The notes beneath the pieces were generated by a model. The model saw only the letters and a program-made list of their open reading frames with translations, was not told the DNA's origin and did not search any database. Made by a program: the position numbers and the translations under genes. A stretch of 64,000 bases of DNA from Viola odorata (Eukaryota > Streptophyta > Magnoliopsida > Malpighiales > Violaceae): NCBI GenBank assembly GCA_963691705.1, contig OY829542.1, forward strand, positions 64,504,427-64,568,426, in the 5' to 3' direction. Below are positions 43,257-55,105 of the stretch, one piece after another; position 1 is the stretch's first letter; every line of letters begins with the position of its first letter.

Positions 43257-46200
43257 TTATTTTTTTTCAGTTGTGACACCAACAACAACATTGCTCACCT
43301 GTAACATTCACAAATATTATCAGGCCATTGTTTTCCTCATAACGAATTGAGGGGACGGAACAATGGGGAAAAAGATTTTGTGGAAAAGAAAAATTGAGTT
43401 TAATCTTTTACCAATTTGCCACTTTCATCAACAGACATGGGGTTTTCGACAACAACAGTTTGAGTGTGTGTATGGGGCATTGACTGCAATAAGCAAGAAA
43501 GCAAAAAAGAGCAGATTTTATAAGTATCAGGTCGGGCAAAAAACAGTTTCGCTACAAGGGAGACAATCAAATACAAACCGATGAAGTAGATGGTACTGTT
43601 CCATTGGTGCCATTAGGTCTATTTACTGGAAGAGGAACCCTCATATTTGGCATCTGCAAGATGCATAATACGGTTATTAGATGGGCAATCAATTATCAAG
43701 ACCTAAATAGATTTGGTTAATATGAACGCAAAAACCAGAAATTTGTCTAAAACAAAATGCAATATCACAAATCATCATTATTATATTTTACTGCACAGAC
43801 GAGCAAACAAACTATTAAACCCATTTCACTCTGGGCACACGTCCAGTGTAAGCATCCTTATGCCAGAAACATATGGAGAACTGATCGCGTAAATATTAAA
43901 CAGGAACAAATGCAATTCTTGAAAAACAAGTGAAATAAAAATGGGAGTGAATAGAGCTCAGGAAGGATAAGGCAGTCCCGGTTCCATTCTTTTCAGTAAC
44001 ATGTCAAGAATTAAGCAACAATAAATCAGAGGAAGTAGAAAACATGCAAAGCACTAGACTTTTGGTGTATCCAAAGTGAATGGGGCGTGACTGTTATACA
44101 TAAAGAAAAAGAAAAAGTAAACATTGGTATTATCAATGAAGAAGAGCTACACGAACTTATTGTTGCAACTTCACAAAAAGGCAATTGAAAATTGTCTTAA
44201 CCTGACAAGAATCATAGCAGGCAAACTATGGTGGTTGTGAAACAAATAGCTATGGTTGTTTACGAAGAGAAATTTAAAGGGGAGCTACATTTCAATTTCA
44301 CTGATGTGGCAAAGATATCCTGAGCTCATGTTCATATAAAAGTGTTAGGCTTTTCAACAATGTAAAATTTTGTGGTATGATAACCATTGCCAAGATAAGA
44401 ACATGCTAGATTAATTGAAGGGGGGAGAAGATGTATAGATGAGTCAATGTAGTAAATGCTTGAAAAGAGTCCAGTTCATCAGTAATCAGTGGACAAACAA
44501 CTACCTTACCACCAGTCTGCGCAAGATTCAGCACAGAACAACACATGCCAAACAATATAGAGCAATAACCACAGAGAGTTATACATGATCCAATACTTAG
44601 AATCTCATACAGGTCAATTTAAGACCCCAGGAATCTAATCCAGACAGTATAGAACAGTCATTGTATGCATCCAAGATAAAAGAGAATGTATGTTTGCACC
44701 ACTAGTGCACACGTAAGAGAAGTGAGTGCGCAACTTGGCTTAGTGAGAAAGCATGAGCTTGAATCATTTGCAAAAATCATCATGTATCTGAACAAGCACA
44801 TGCCAATAAATGTAAACGTAAAGTCACTTCTAAAGTACTAAAAAGTCCATGTAGCTTTCCACTATCAACTAAAGAAAATGAAGCTCATACCCAAGAGAGT
44901 ATCCCAGATATAGTACACACACTTACACAAACATTGGTGATATAGTGACAAATTGCACACTTGACAGATGGAGCTCCACTTGGATACATTAGAGTCGTCC
45001 GGCAGTTCCCGCAGTTTACATGAGCTAACACAAAGTCCCATCATGTGTATGTGACAAATCAGTAGAGTGCTAAACAGAAAGAGAAAACATAATAACGCAC
45101 ATATATATGATCTGTAAGAGCAATGACTAAGCGCAAAAAAGTATGCCAACAAAAAAAATCATTTTGAGCATTTCATAAAGCTTTGCGTTTCAAGAATTTT
45201 TTAGTGGTGACAGCCTTCCAGATATTAGTATAACACAAGGAAAACTGAAATAGATAATTGAAAGTGGTTCAGGGGAGCTCAGACATTGTCTACACCACAT
45301 GCTATCCCCTTCAATAGGGACAGAGATCACTCTCCATCCACATTCCAGAGAAATATCCATTGAGGAATGCATCAGTAGGATGAAAAAAGTAACTGATACT
45401 TCTTTGTAACTATTCAACTACAGTACGTGCATTTTCAAGCTTAACTAACTTGCTTTCAAAATAGATATCAAGTGGGTGAATAAAACAGGTAATGAGACAT
45501 GGGAAAAGAAAAGGTATGGAATTCTGCCATGTAAGCTGCTATGTGAACTGTTAAAGTGAACAAAGTAGAGATACTAACTATTGTATTACAAGTTGTCATG
45601 AGACAACTTATGATTTCACACATCATGCATAAAATTTAAGTCATACCTTGTGCAAGGTTCAAAGTGTGGCAACAGGAGCATCGGACAGTTGACGCCCCTC
45701 GTGCATGCATTAGCAATGTCCTGCAACCTCCACATACAAGTTGAGCCATGTCCATCGCTGTGGCAACTTTTTCACACAAAAAATAATCAAAAGCAGACAA
45801 TGACAAACACCTTATCCTATGTTTCCACTTTATGCAAGTTAATTTGAAGAATTGTTTAGGTCTCTGTGTGACACAAATAAATACTGACTGCAAGTATACA
45901 CTGTGTAACCAAACATTTAAAAAGCATCTGAATGAATTCAATTTGTTCACCATCTTAACTAAAAGTTGGATCTTGAATTTAAAGTTTCAAAAACAGGGAG
46001 AAACCAATGTTGTCAAAAGCGCTAGCCTGGAGCGCCTGAGGCTCCACTTAAGGCGAAAGAAAAACGCCTTTAGTGCTTGCTGAACACTAAACTTTAGTGA
46101 AGCGCTAGTTTCTAGCGCTTTTTCCTTATTAATCACGTTTTTTTTTTCAAATTTTACTCCCTCCGTCACTAATAAAATGACTTTCTAGCCAAAAGACCTT

Positions 46201-47585
46201 GTCACTAATAAAATCTTGCTTTTACATTTTTAATGCAAAAACATCAATTAATAATACCTTTTTGGAATCCGTGATTAGTGTTTATTGGCTTACTGTATCA
46301 AAATATAATTAATTATTAAAATACTCTAGAAAACAACAATTAATCATTTCCTTGGTCACTACAATTTTTGCTACGGGGTCATTTTATTAGTGACGGAGGG
46401 AGTAAATTAGAGCCGTATATGTATTGGAAATAGGAGACTGCACAGCTGTATTATCTTTTAATTAAAGAATATCCCTAGAAAATAATGATATTAAAAGATT
46501 TCCAACCGCTTATTAGGAAAAAAAGAGGTTATAAAATCAATAGGAATTAGGAACGAGCCAAAACATAAGTACAGATTAAACAGACAAGAACAAAGCTAAC
46601 ATACAGCAAAAGACCTACTAGTTGTTTGTTGCTGCAGCAGTCACTATTTGCTTAGGATTTAGAAGTTGAATTAGACTTATGAGACTTATCTTGCCTTTAG
46701 TTTCTTTTTAAGACTTATTTATGCCCTTTAAGTACCTTTTTTGCCTATGAAATCAGCTAGTTTATTTTATTAGAATTGCTTTAGAGTTAATTAGTTACTA
46801 TATACATTGCATGTATTTTTAGGAAACTCGCCTTTTGTGAGAAGGCCAGAGCTTTTTTAGCGCCTAACGCCTCAGGCGATATTTTAGGATATCACCTGGA
46901 GTTGCTTTTCGCCTTTGACAACACTCGAAAAAACAAGAGACCATAAATTATCTGAGTGTCATTGGAGGTTAAAAATGAGAACTCCCAAATTAAAAACCAT
47001 CAAAGATAATGGATTGCCAAACATTGTGCTGAAGGAAAATAGTTCATCTCAAAGTATGAGCGACAAGAAAAAAAAAGGTCTCATTTCAGCCAAAACAAAA
47101 GCAGAACCCAACATAATGAAATGGAACTGAAATCAAGCATTAAGCATACAGGTATGACACCTTGCGGATCAAAGAAGATTATTAAATGTGCTCCGATTCA
47201 TTCTTATGGTCAAATTTGCAGCCAGTCTTGAGCTTCATTAAATCTATAGTGTACTTATTTATAAAGACAGAATAGAGAAACAAAATCAAAAACAACATTC
47301 GGTAATTGACAAAGTTAGGGTTTTTTGGTTTGATGTAAGAAACTACAAGGCGAAGGCAATGCGAGCACAAAGAGAAGGAAAGCTAATTATTCAGCCTAAA
47401 TAAACAGATTCAAGATTTCCAGGTCATAATTATATTCAACCATGGAAGGAAGAGAAAAGAGTTTTACCAGGAGGAGGGGCAGGGACAGGGGTGATTGTGT
47501 TGCATAATGCACAACAAACATTAGAAGCTCCCCTGGGATAAAGAAGAAGGCTCCTACACCCATTACACACAATCTGGCTCTGCAT
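43257..47585 (-). CDS. LSD1: LSD1 zinc-finger protein (cell-death regulator)
   Basis: Six coding exons on the minus strand: 47585-47468, 45757-45647, 45024-44927, 43653-43579, 43483-43412 and 43298-43257, giving 171 aa. Three LSD1-type fingers are visible: Cys7/10-Cys25/28, Cys48/51-Cys66/69 and Cys81/84-Cys99/102, each with the C..CR..L...RGA..V.C..C pattern. The tail matches Arabidopsis LSD1 in order ([39 protein letters not shown]). In Arabidopsis LSD1 restrains superoxide-driven hypersensitive cell death and binds bZIP10 and the metacaspase AMC1. Finger 1 reads NVCCALC where Arabidopsis has NVRCALC. The start ATG lies two bases after a splice acceptor, so a 5' untranslated exon exists upstream (probably 47.75-47.95 kb). 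Intron 1 holds transposon sequence. Confidence 0.93.
46007..46922. mobile_element. Element with TGTTGTCAAA ends in LSD1 intron 1
   Basis: The left end TGTTGTCAAAAGCG and the right end CGCCTTTGACAACA are inverted repeats. The sub-ends hold a GCGCCTGAGGC-type motif in both orientations. A Stowaway MITE is nested inside. The target duplication is unclear and the family is not assigned. Confidence 0.55.
46157..46402. mobile_element. Stowaway MITE nested in LSD1 intron
   Basis: The ends CTCCCTCCGTCACTAATAAA and TTTATTAGTGACGGAGGGAG are perfect inverted repeats flanked by TA (46155-46156, 46403-46404). The element is 246 bp and lies inside the element at 46007-46922. Confidence 0.93.
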
Positions 47586-47949
47586 GCCTGAAAATTCCCC
47601 AAATCAAAAACCAAAAAAACAATCAATAATCTATTCCACCTTTATAAAAGTGGCATCAATAACATCATCATCATCAACAACAACAACAACCAGAACATAA
47701 AAAATATACAAAAAATAAAGAGAACCCATGAATTACCTGACTGAATTTTATGAATTAGGAATCAACGGGCTCTGAAATTCAGATTCTTAACCTGCGAATG
47801 ATTATAATAATGAAGATTCATTTCTTCTACATAAACAAACAAGAAGCATGCAGATAATCAGAATTTACCTGATAAATCGAAGAGGAACGAAGATCCGCAG
47901 AGGTTTTAGTTTCAGAGGACCAAAATCTTTTAATTTATTTATTTTGGTC

Positions 47950-48916
47950 AAATTCTAAGAGATGAATCTTGTTTGTTTTCTTGTACCCGCTATTTAGGTA
48001 AAGTAGATAATTTTATTATTAATACAGAAAGAAAAGGTAAAAAAGAGAGGAGTTGCAGTAGAATCTAGGGATTTTATTATTATTTATTTATTTCTTCACA
48101 ATTTCTTCCGGCCTTCGTTTTCCTTCCTTTCTCCCGATCGGAGTATAAAAGAATCCGTCAATGCCAACAATTATACGCAAACTCTACCACTAAAATTACC
48201 ATTTGCTCTTTTACTTTTTTTCATTATTTTTTATATTTTTATTTGAAAAAAAAATGATTATATTATTAATTATCGTTACCATATTAGGATTGAACTCATA
48301 TATCTTAAAAACGGCATATACTGAACTTTGTATTTTATAATTGACTGTTCTCTTTTTTTCCTTTTTCTAATTTTCTTTGGGCAGTTGGAAATATCAATTA
48401 TTAATAGATCTCGGCAGTTTAAAGTTGAATTTAAGTGAGATTTAAATATAGTATGATTGAGGAACGCAGGTCGGCAACAGAAGGAACAATGGAGTATCAT
48501 CCAATATGGTGGCCATAAAGGTTGACTTAAGAAGGAAGAAGAAAGGAGGAATGTTACTGAATTATCATAAATAGAAAACATCTGGTCTACATCAAATGAT
48601 TTCGTACCTAAAAAACCTAACGGAAAAAACAACAAAATTGGAGTACAGTACAAGTTGAGTTGTTTGCATCTAAACTAAAAGGAACAGAAGTGATAATCCA
48701 CAACTAGATTTGGTAAAAGTACTTGAATCACAAAAGGAACAATTGTCATCAGTAATCTGAGTGCATGGAATCTATCATTCTGTCTTTCTCTAATGTTATT
48801 TATATATCTGTATGCATATATGATGGCGTAGGACGTAAAAACATTAACAACTATCATCTTTCAGGCATCTCATGGTTTTTGTTGTGAAAATTTACATCAA
48901 CGCCTCTTTCGAAAGA
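47950..48916. other. Intergenic region between LSD1 and VPS2
   Basis: This contains the LSD1 promoter side (with CT-rich sequence near 48090-48130) and the VPS2 3' flank. The 125-codon minus-strand frame at 48276-48653 has no recognisable features and is probably chance. Confidence 0.55.
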
Positions 48917-51900
48917 TCAAATGCGCCGCAGAGATGCCAACCTCTTCTCAAGATCCTCAACATCAGGAGGAGTCTCAGTGGTGCTGCATCCAAATGAAAA
49001 AGAGAAGTTGTTAACAACAGCAAACATTTAGCGAAACAGCACGAAGGTTCTTCGTGAAAACTTGAACCCCCACCGCGGCTATCATTACTAGAATCCAGAA
49101 CTATTCTACAGTGAAGTCTAAAACCATGCCCCCTCATCATCTCCAGCCCCACTACAGTACAAAGCAGAAATGAAGTCCAGGCTGCATCATCAGTGGTACT
49201 ACAAGTTATCCTAATTTAAGATCTCTAAGCAAACCAACACAGATCAGAAAATAAAATTCCTATTGTAAAATCTCTATGTTGTGCTGAGGTTCAACCTACT
49301 GTGTGATGCCGGATGACACATTATCCCGACACAGTGATAAGCATCATTAACTAGAATTCTAAAGTTCAGAAGTCCTGTCATTTTCCCCACATCCATAAAT
49401 CAAAGTAAGATGCGCATGGAATATTTTGGTTCAATTTGCAAAATATCCAACTTCAAGAGCTACTGGTATGGGGCACCAAACTACCACTTTCCTTTGCACT
49501 TATATGATGCTAATTGTATGTGAAACGAGTACTAAAGCTTGATATTTTTTATGGTGAGTACGAAAGATGATCTGCATTCTCCTTTCAGTGTTCCTGGAAA
49601 TTAAAATGCTGAAAATAGGAAAATCAACCCAAAAAAAATGTATGTTTTTTGAATATGGGCTGATAGAGATACAACACAAGGCAAATCGCCTGTTATCCAA
49701 AGAAACTATTTAAACTGGTAGACCTTCCACAAAAGGGATTCAATTAATATTTTTTTTTTTTTACATAACTATATAATTGAGGGTTTCTGCGAAGTCAAGC
49801 ACTAAACATACCTTTTAACAGTATTAGTAGGATTCCTTGATGCAATCCGACCCTTTGGAGCTGAAGACAACTGTTTTAACGGAGGCCATGATCAGAAATT
49901 TGGTTGCACAAGTAGAGATGACGAGGAGATTAAAAATGAAAAGCCCAATGATTTGTTTGATAAGCAACCAACAGTTACATTAGACAATATAATTCTGAAG
50001 AAACAAACCTGAGATGCAATGTCAACGCCGATCTCATCAAGCACCTATAAATGAAGCACTCAAGTTAGGGATGTATAAAACTTCTAAAACAAAAAATAAA
50101 TACAAAAAGAGGCCATCAAGATCTACCTGGTTAGTGAGCTCCTCAGTTTCTTCTTCCGCCTCATCTTTGTCTAATGTTTCATCAATAGATTCTGACATCA
50201 TTTCAATCTGTGAAAACACCAATGGGATACACATCCCAAGAACATGAGACATATTACACTTCACCCACAAACTGTGTTGCATTGCAGTGGCACAAAATAC
50301 TGTTTCTACAAGGTCATTTTGAAATTTTAGAGCAGAATTTGTACAAATGTATGTTAGAACTACAAGCACAAAAAAATACCATCGGAAAAAGAGAAGAAAA
50401 AGGAGCTCTACCGTCATATCCATCTGGGCTGACTGCTTCTGGAATTCTTTAATCACTTTAGCTTGTTTTATGGGAGCCATTTGCTGAAACACAGGGATTG
50501 GATGGCCATTAATATTATTGCTGTTAATAGTAAACAGTGCTGAAAATTACTTAAGCAGTGAAGGGTGATATAGACTCTCTGTCTTCCTTATACCTGTGCC
50601 CATAGAGTGCCACCAGATAAATCAGTGACTCAAACACTACAATGTCTTTAAGTCATTTCTAACATTTTCTCTATCAATAGAAAGCTAAACGAAGTCTATG
50701 GACTCCGTTGAACATGTTATAGAACTGACTCAATCAAAGAAATAAAGGAATGTAGAGTAGCGACAAACTGAATATCAACTAATTTATTAAACTTTACTTT
50801 TTGCCTCTATCTTGCAAATATAGGTCCTTCCAAAAGATGAACCAAGGCAACTGAATCACAGAAAGAAGAATGTTGATGTACCACCTTCCATAACTAGATC
50901 ATGGTTAATGAGGAAAGCACAATGATGTCATTTTAAAGTATCATTCCATGTTTCCATACCTTATTCATAGCCACCATAGCCTTAGTTGCGCCTTTCATCC
51001 CAGTGGAAATTGAAGTGCTGGCATACAGTGCCTTTAAGCATAAAAACCAACACATAAATGTAAAGATAACTGAGATAGCACAAAAATCAATATCAAACTT
51101 TTTTACTAGACTCTGATGATAGAAGACAGACCTGAGTATGGGTAGCAACACCTCTGATTTGGGCACGACTGCCTTGTAAATTCGTTATTTGTTGCCGAAG
51201 TCGAACTAGCTGACGAGCCAAGATTTTTGTAGCAGCCTAAATAAATAGTTGCAACAAAACAAAAAGCTATCTCAAACATACATCAGAAAACTTTGAATTG
51301 AGACCAGGACTTCTAGCAAGTCAAGCAACCAAAAGTGCTTGCAATACAATACCCATAGAAAATGCACCACATTTATGCAGAGATAGCAGACAAATACAGT
51401 CAAAGTACATTGAGTAGATTTTTTCATCAATGTAGGGATTTTATTGCAAAACACTTGTTCCTAATGAATCTCCAATGATAATCCCTCTACTTGCCTTTAC
51501 TGTATGAGTTGACATTAGAAGAAAACGACCTGTCATATCTCCAATTTGAGTAATAAGCAAGTTTTAAGTATTGTTCTCTAGTACTTCAGAATGCTCGAAG
51601 CCAGATAAATTTAGGATTCTAGTTCAGAATATGCAGTTACACTTTAATGCATCTAGGAGCAAATAATGTACATATTAAGTGCAGAAGCAGCTCGCTACTC
51701 AATGATAATAGCCACAATTTACAGCCTATAATCATTACCAATTAGCAAATTGACCAAAGAAAGACAAACTTGCCTCATTTCCAGTCTTTGCCGTTTGCTT
51801 GATCTCCGCGACCAATTTCTTTTCCTAAATGCATTGCCACAAGCAGATTTGTGAAACTAAATGCCTAAACAAAACTTTGCCGAAGAAAAAAACTTCTAAC

Positions 51901-52295
51901 AACAGCATCATACCTCCAATTGAAGAGATGCAATTTCACGTTCAATACCTACAGAGGAAGAAAAGGAAAAGGGTATCAACAGAAGACATTTTTCAGCTTT
52001 TAACAGATCTTTTTCCCCCCATTTCTCAGTGAAATTAAACAAACGGGTTTGAGTGTTCTTTAAGATAATTGGTGAAATCTCACATAATGCATATACCTCT
52101 TGTGGCAACAGCCATCTCTCTCTTGCTGGTCCTAAGAGCCTCTGTTGAGTACAAAACAATAATCAAATAGTTTACAATATAAGATGAAATTCTCCTTAGA
52201 AACCAAAAACAAGCACAAAAAAGAGCTCAAAAGTGGAACTTATTAATTAATTAATTAATACCTTTAGGAGAGGTTTTCTTCCTGAAGAGATTCAT
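48917..52295 (-). CDS. VPS2: ESCRT-III subunit VPS2 homologue (CHMP2-type)
   Basis: Eleven exons on the minus strand: 52295-52262, 52141-52097, 51948-51914, 51824-51774, 51236-51132, 51031-50960, 50483-50412, 50207-50127, 50044-50009, 49870-49812 and 48983-48917, for 218 aa. The start is MNLFRKKTSPKEALR. A basic N-terminal helix pair follows (REMAVATRGIEREIASLQLE), with a central STSISTGMKGATKAM region and an acidic late segment (DKDEAEEETEELTNQ). The C-terminal EDLEKRLASLRR fits the MIM1 motif that binds the VPS4 ATPase. The protein would polymerise on endosomes in multivesicular-body formation. The sequence is closest in my memory to plant VPS2.2/VPS2.3. The intron after exon 4 begins with GC (51773-51772), so it is a GC-AG intron. 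Confidence 0.93.
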
Positions 52296-55105
52296 GGAGA
52301 TGAACGAAAAATCCCAGTTGGGTTCTTCTGCAATTTTCCCAAAAAAGAAACCCTAGCAGGAGCTCGACTGCTTGATCAAGCAAACAATAGAGTTAAGAGG
52401 TGGATCTTTAAGATAAAGTTATTAAGATTTTTTTCTCTTTTTTTTTTGTTTCCCTTTCTGTTCCTCTTTCGTTCTTCTTTTCCTTTTTGCAGTATGTAGA
52501 GAAGGCCTAGGAGAGCGTGCGCGCGTGCGTTGCGTGCATGTGGTTTTTAAAAGCGTTACGCTAGTCCTAACTAGCCGTTATAACTCGCCCCACCCGGGCT
52601 CCCAAAGGATAATCCCATTCCATTTTCTTTTGAAAAGATTACCAAAATTCTCATGCTATTTTATTTCAAACATCTCCTCATTTTACGCACTTACTGAGAT
52701 ACCGTTTGGTTAAACGAATGTTGTCATTTGGTTAAAAGAATTTTATTTTTTCTTTAAAATCATTAGTTGGAAGAATGATCGAGAAGAAAATTAGATTATT
52801 ATATTTGAATAATATTTAAAAAAATTCAGAAAGTAATATTCTTATATTTATTTTATGCTCAGAAATCTTAATAAAAAGTAAAAAGAATAACAACTTTATC
52901 CTTAAAAAGTAAATTATTTATTTAATTTAATTCAATTCAAATATATTAGTTAAGATTATGAAAGATAATAACTTCAAAATATTAGCATGATTGAAAATAA
53001 TGAATTATTTTATATTAAAAAAAACTTTTTTATTGTTTTATTACTCAACAAAATTTAACTAAAAATTTACTAGTCAATGTAAAATTACTCTTTTAAATAA
53101 TTATTAATAAAACATATCACATTATTTAACCTATTATAGAATATCGTAAAATAATCACATTAATTTGGATAAATTAACAATTAAAATAAATTTTATAAAA
53201 GAATATAATTAAATAAGATAATTTTTTTTCTTACAAGAATAAGTTGCATGAGTAATAATTTTATTTATTGATTGAAATGTGAATAACTCAAATATATAGT
53301 TTAAAAAAACTTCTTGTACTATATTCTCAAATAACACTCAACATTTACTAAATCCAAAATAATCACTTGAGTTTTTATAATATGGCTTAAATCACCGAGG
53401 GAAAGAGAAATTAGAAAAAATAATTTCAAATATAACATGCCATTTTATATTAATGTGGAAAATAAAACATATTAAATGACGTGTACATCACCTCAAGAAA
53501 TCGACACTATCATATTATTGCTTGTTCAAAATAGGCAAGAATGAATAAAATGTATGTTGTTCTCTTAACGGACATACTTACAATCATCCAAGATCTAGAG
53601 TATTGTGAAGTATGAACACTAGAACTAATTAATGGATGGGTTGAGCTTGAGTTTTGGCTAAAGTATATAATAGACATATTATTTTTTTCCTAAAGTCCAA
53701 GCCTAGCCCAGCCCATGGGCTTTATTTTAAGGCTTTAGCCCGGCCCTAGACAGGCCTTGGGCTTTGGGCTTTTATTTTTTATGTCCAATTCTAAGTTGAA
53801 AATTTAGAGAACAATACAATTTTAAACTTTCTACAAAATCCACAACATCCAATACACAAAGTAAAATCTGCTAAATGCATAGATTCATCATCTTAGGTGT
53901 TCTTAAGTATGGTAAAAGGTGTTCTTCACATGGATTGACAAAAATGTGAGTGAAGTTGGTATCAGTGGAAGTAGTCGGAGGATTCCATGAGATTTTTAAG
54001 GCAAGTGAGGTGTTGTTAAGCAAACTTGGATTGTTGTTGGCTTGAGATTCAGTGAGTGGAAAGAGGAAAGAAGATCTAATGAGTATTTATATCGAAGTTA
54101 GGTTAAGAAAATGCCATTTTGGGATTAGAGAGAGTTAGAGTTTTATCTCTTTCTATTTATACCTGGTTTGGGATTAGAGAGGTTAATACTGTCCTTAATT
54201 AATTCTTTTCATTCTTGCCAAGTGAAACGAAATTACAAGGATTGTTTGGATGGTTTTACGAAATTGCCACTTTAAATCATATATAATTTTTACCAATGAT
54301 AGGGGTATTGCTATAATTTCAAATCTAAATTTATACTCGTGAAAGATGCCAACAAGCTTATAGGAGAGGCTTGGATCAACTTGGCTTTAACTTTCTCTTG
54401 GCTAACCTAAATTACAAGTATTTATTAACGGAAATAAAAACCACTGAAACCAAGACTGCGGTATGAAAAAATAGCAGTGGGATCAACTCTTGCATAAATT
54501 GTTATCCTTGTTCGTATATTATTGTGAATTTTTCTTACAAAATGATTGGTTAGCAAGAAAACACAAAACCCACCGACCCAAATGAATGATTGAACTTCTT
54601 TACCATCCTTCTCTCTCCCTTTGGCTTCAAATCCGTATGTCCACTTTTCAGTAGCAAGATTATGTTTCTTGTATTTCTCTATTTCAGAATCAGTGCTGAA
54701 ACATCGAATCACAGTTGCAATCCAGCTTCGCCAACGAAAAATGTGATACGAGATCGTCTCCTCTCCTCATCTGAACATCAAATGGCAAAAACAGATTCTA
54801 TAATTCAAGTAAATAAGATCACAGATTCTATAATGTAAGAAAATAAGATCACAAAATTGCCCCCTTGTTCGATAAAAAAAGAAAGAAGAGCATTTTAGCA
54901 CCGTTGTAACTTGCATCTAATCCAGAATAAGAGAGGGATTACAATACAGGCAATCAAACTTTCCAACATCACCGTTGGTGTATTTGCAAAGCACAACAAA
55001 ATGATAAGGAACCTTCAACAGTGCAACCAAATGGCTCCTTCCAGGCTTTAGAATTTAGATTACCTTCTATGCGAGCCATGTAAAAGCTCTGTCGTAATTT
55101 TTTGG
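52296..55105. other. Intergenic region between VPS2 and ceramide synthase
   Basis: The VPS2 5' flank includes CT-rich leader sequence near 52430-52490. From 52.7 to 53.6 kb the DNA is very AT-rich with no gene. Near 53690-53765 there is a GGGC-rich, transposon-like stretch. A possible isolated exon lies at 54604-54695. Otherwise I see nothing that reads as a gene. Confidence 0.55.
54604..54695 (-). pseudogene. Possible isolated exon of unknown protein
   Basis: On the minus strand a splice acceptor (TGTTTCAG), a 92-base open stretch and a donor (GATG/GTAAAG) are arranged like an exon. The translation (TDSEIEKYKKHN, then LATEKWTYGFEAKG) has a protein-like composition, but I do not recognise it. 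No partner exons were found nearby, so it may be a fragment or a tiny gene. Confidence 0.25.
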
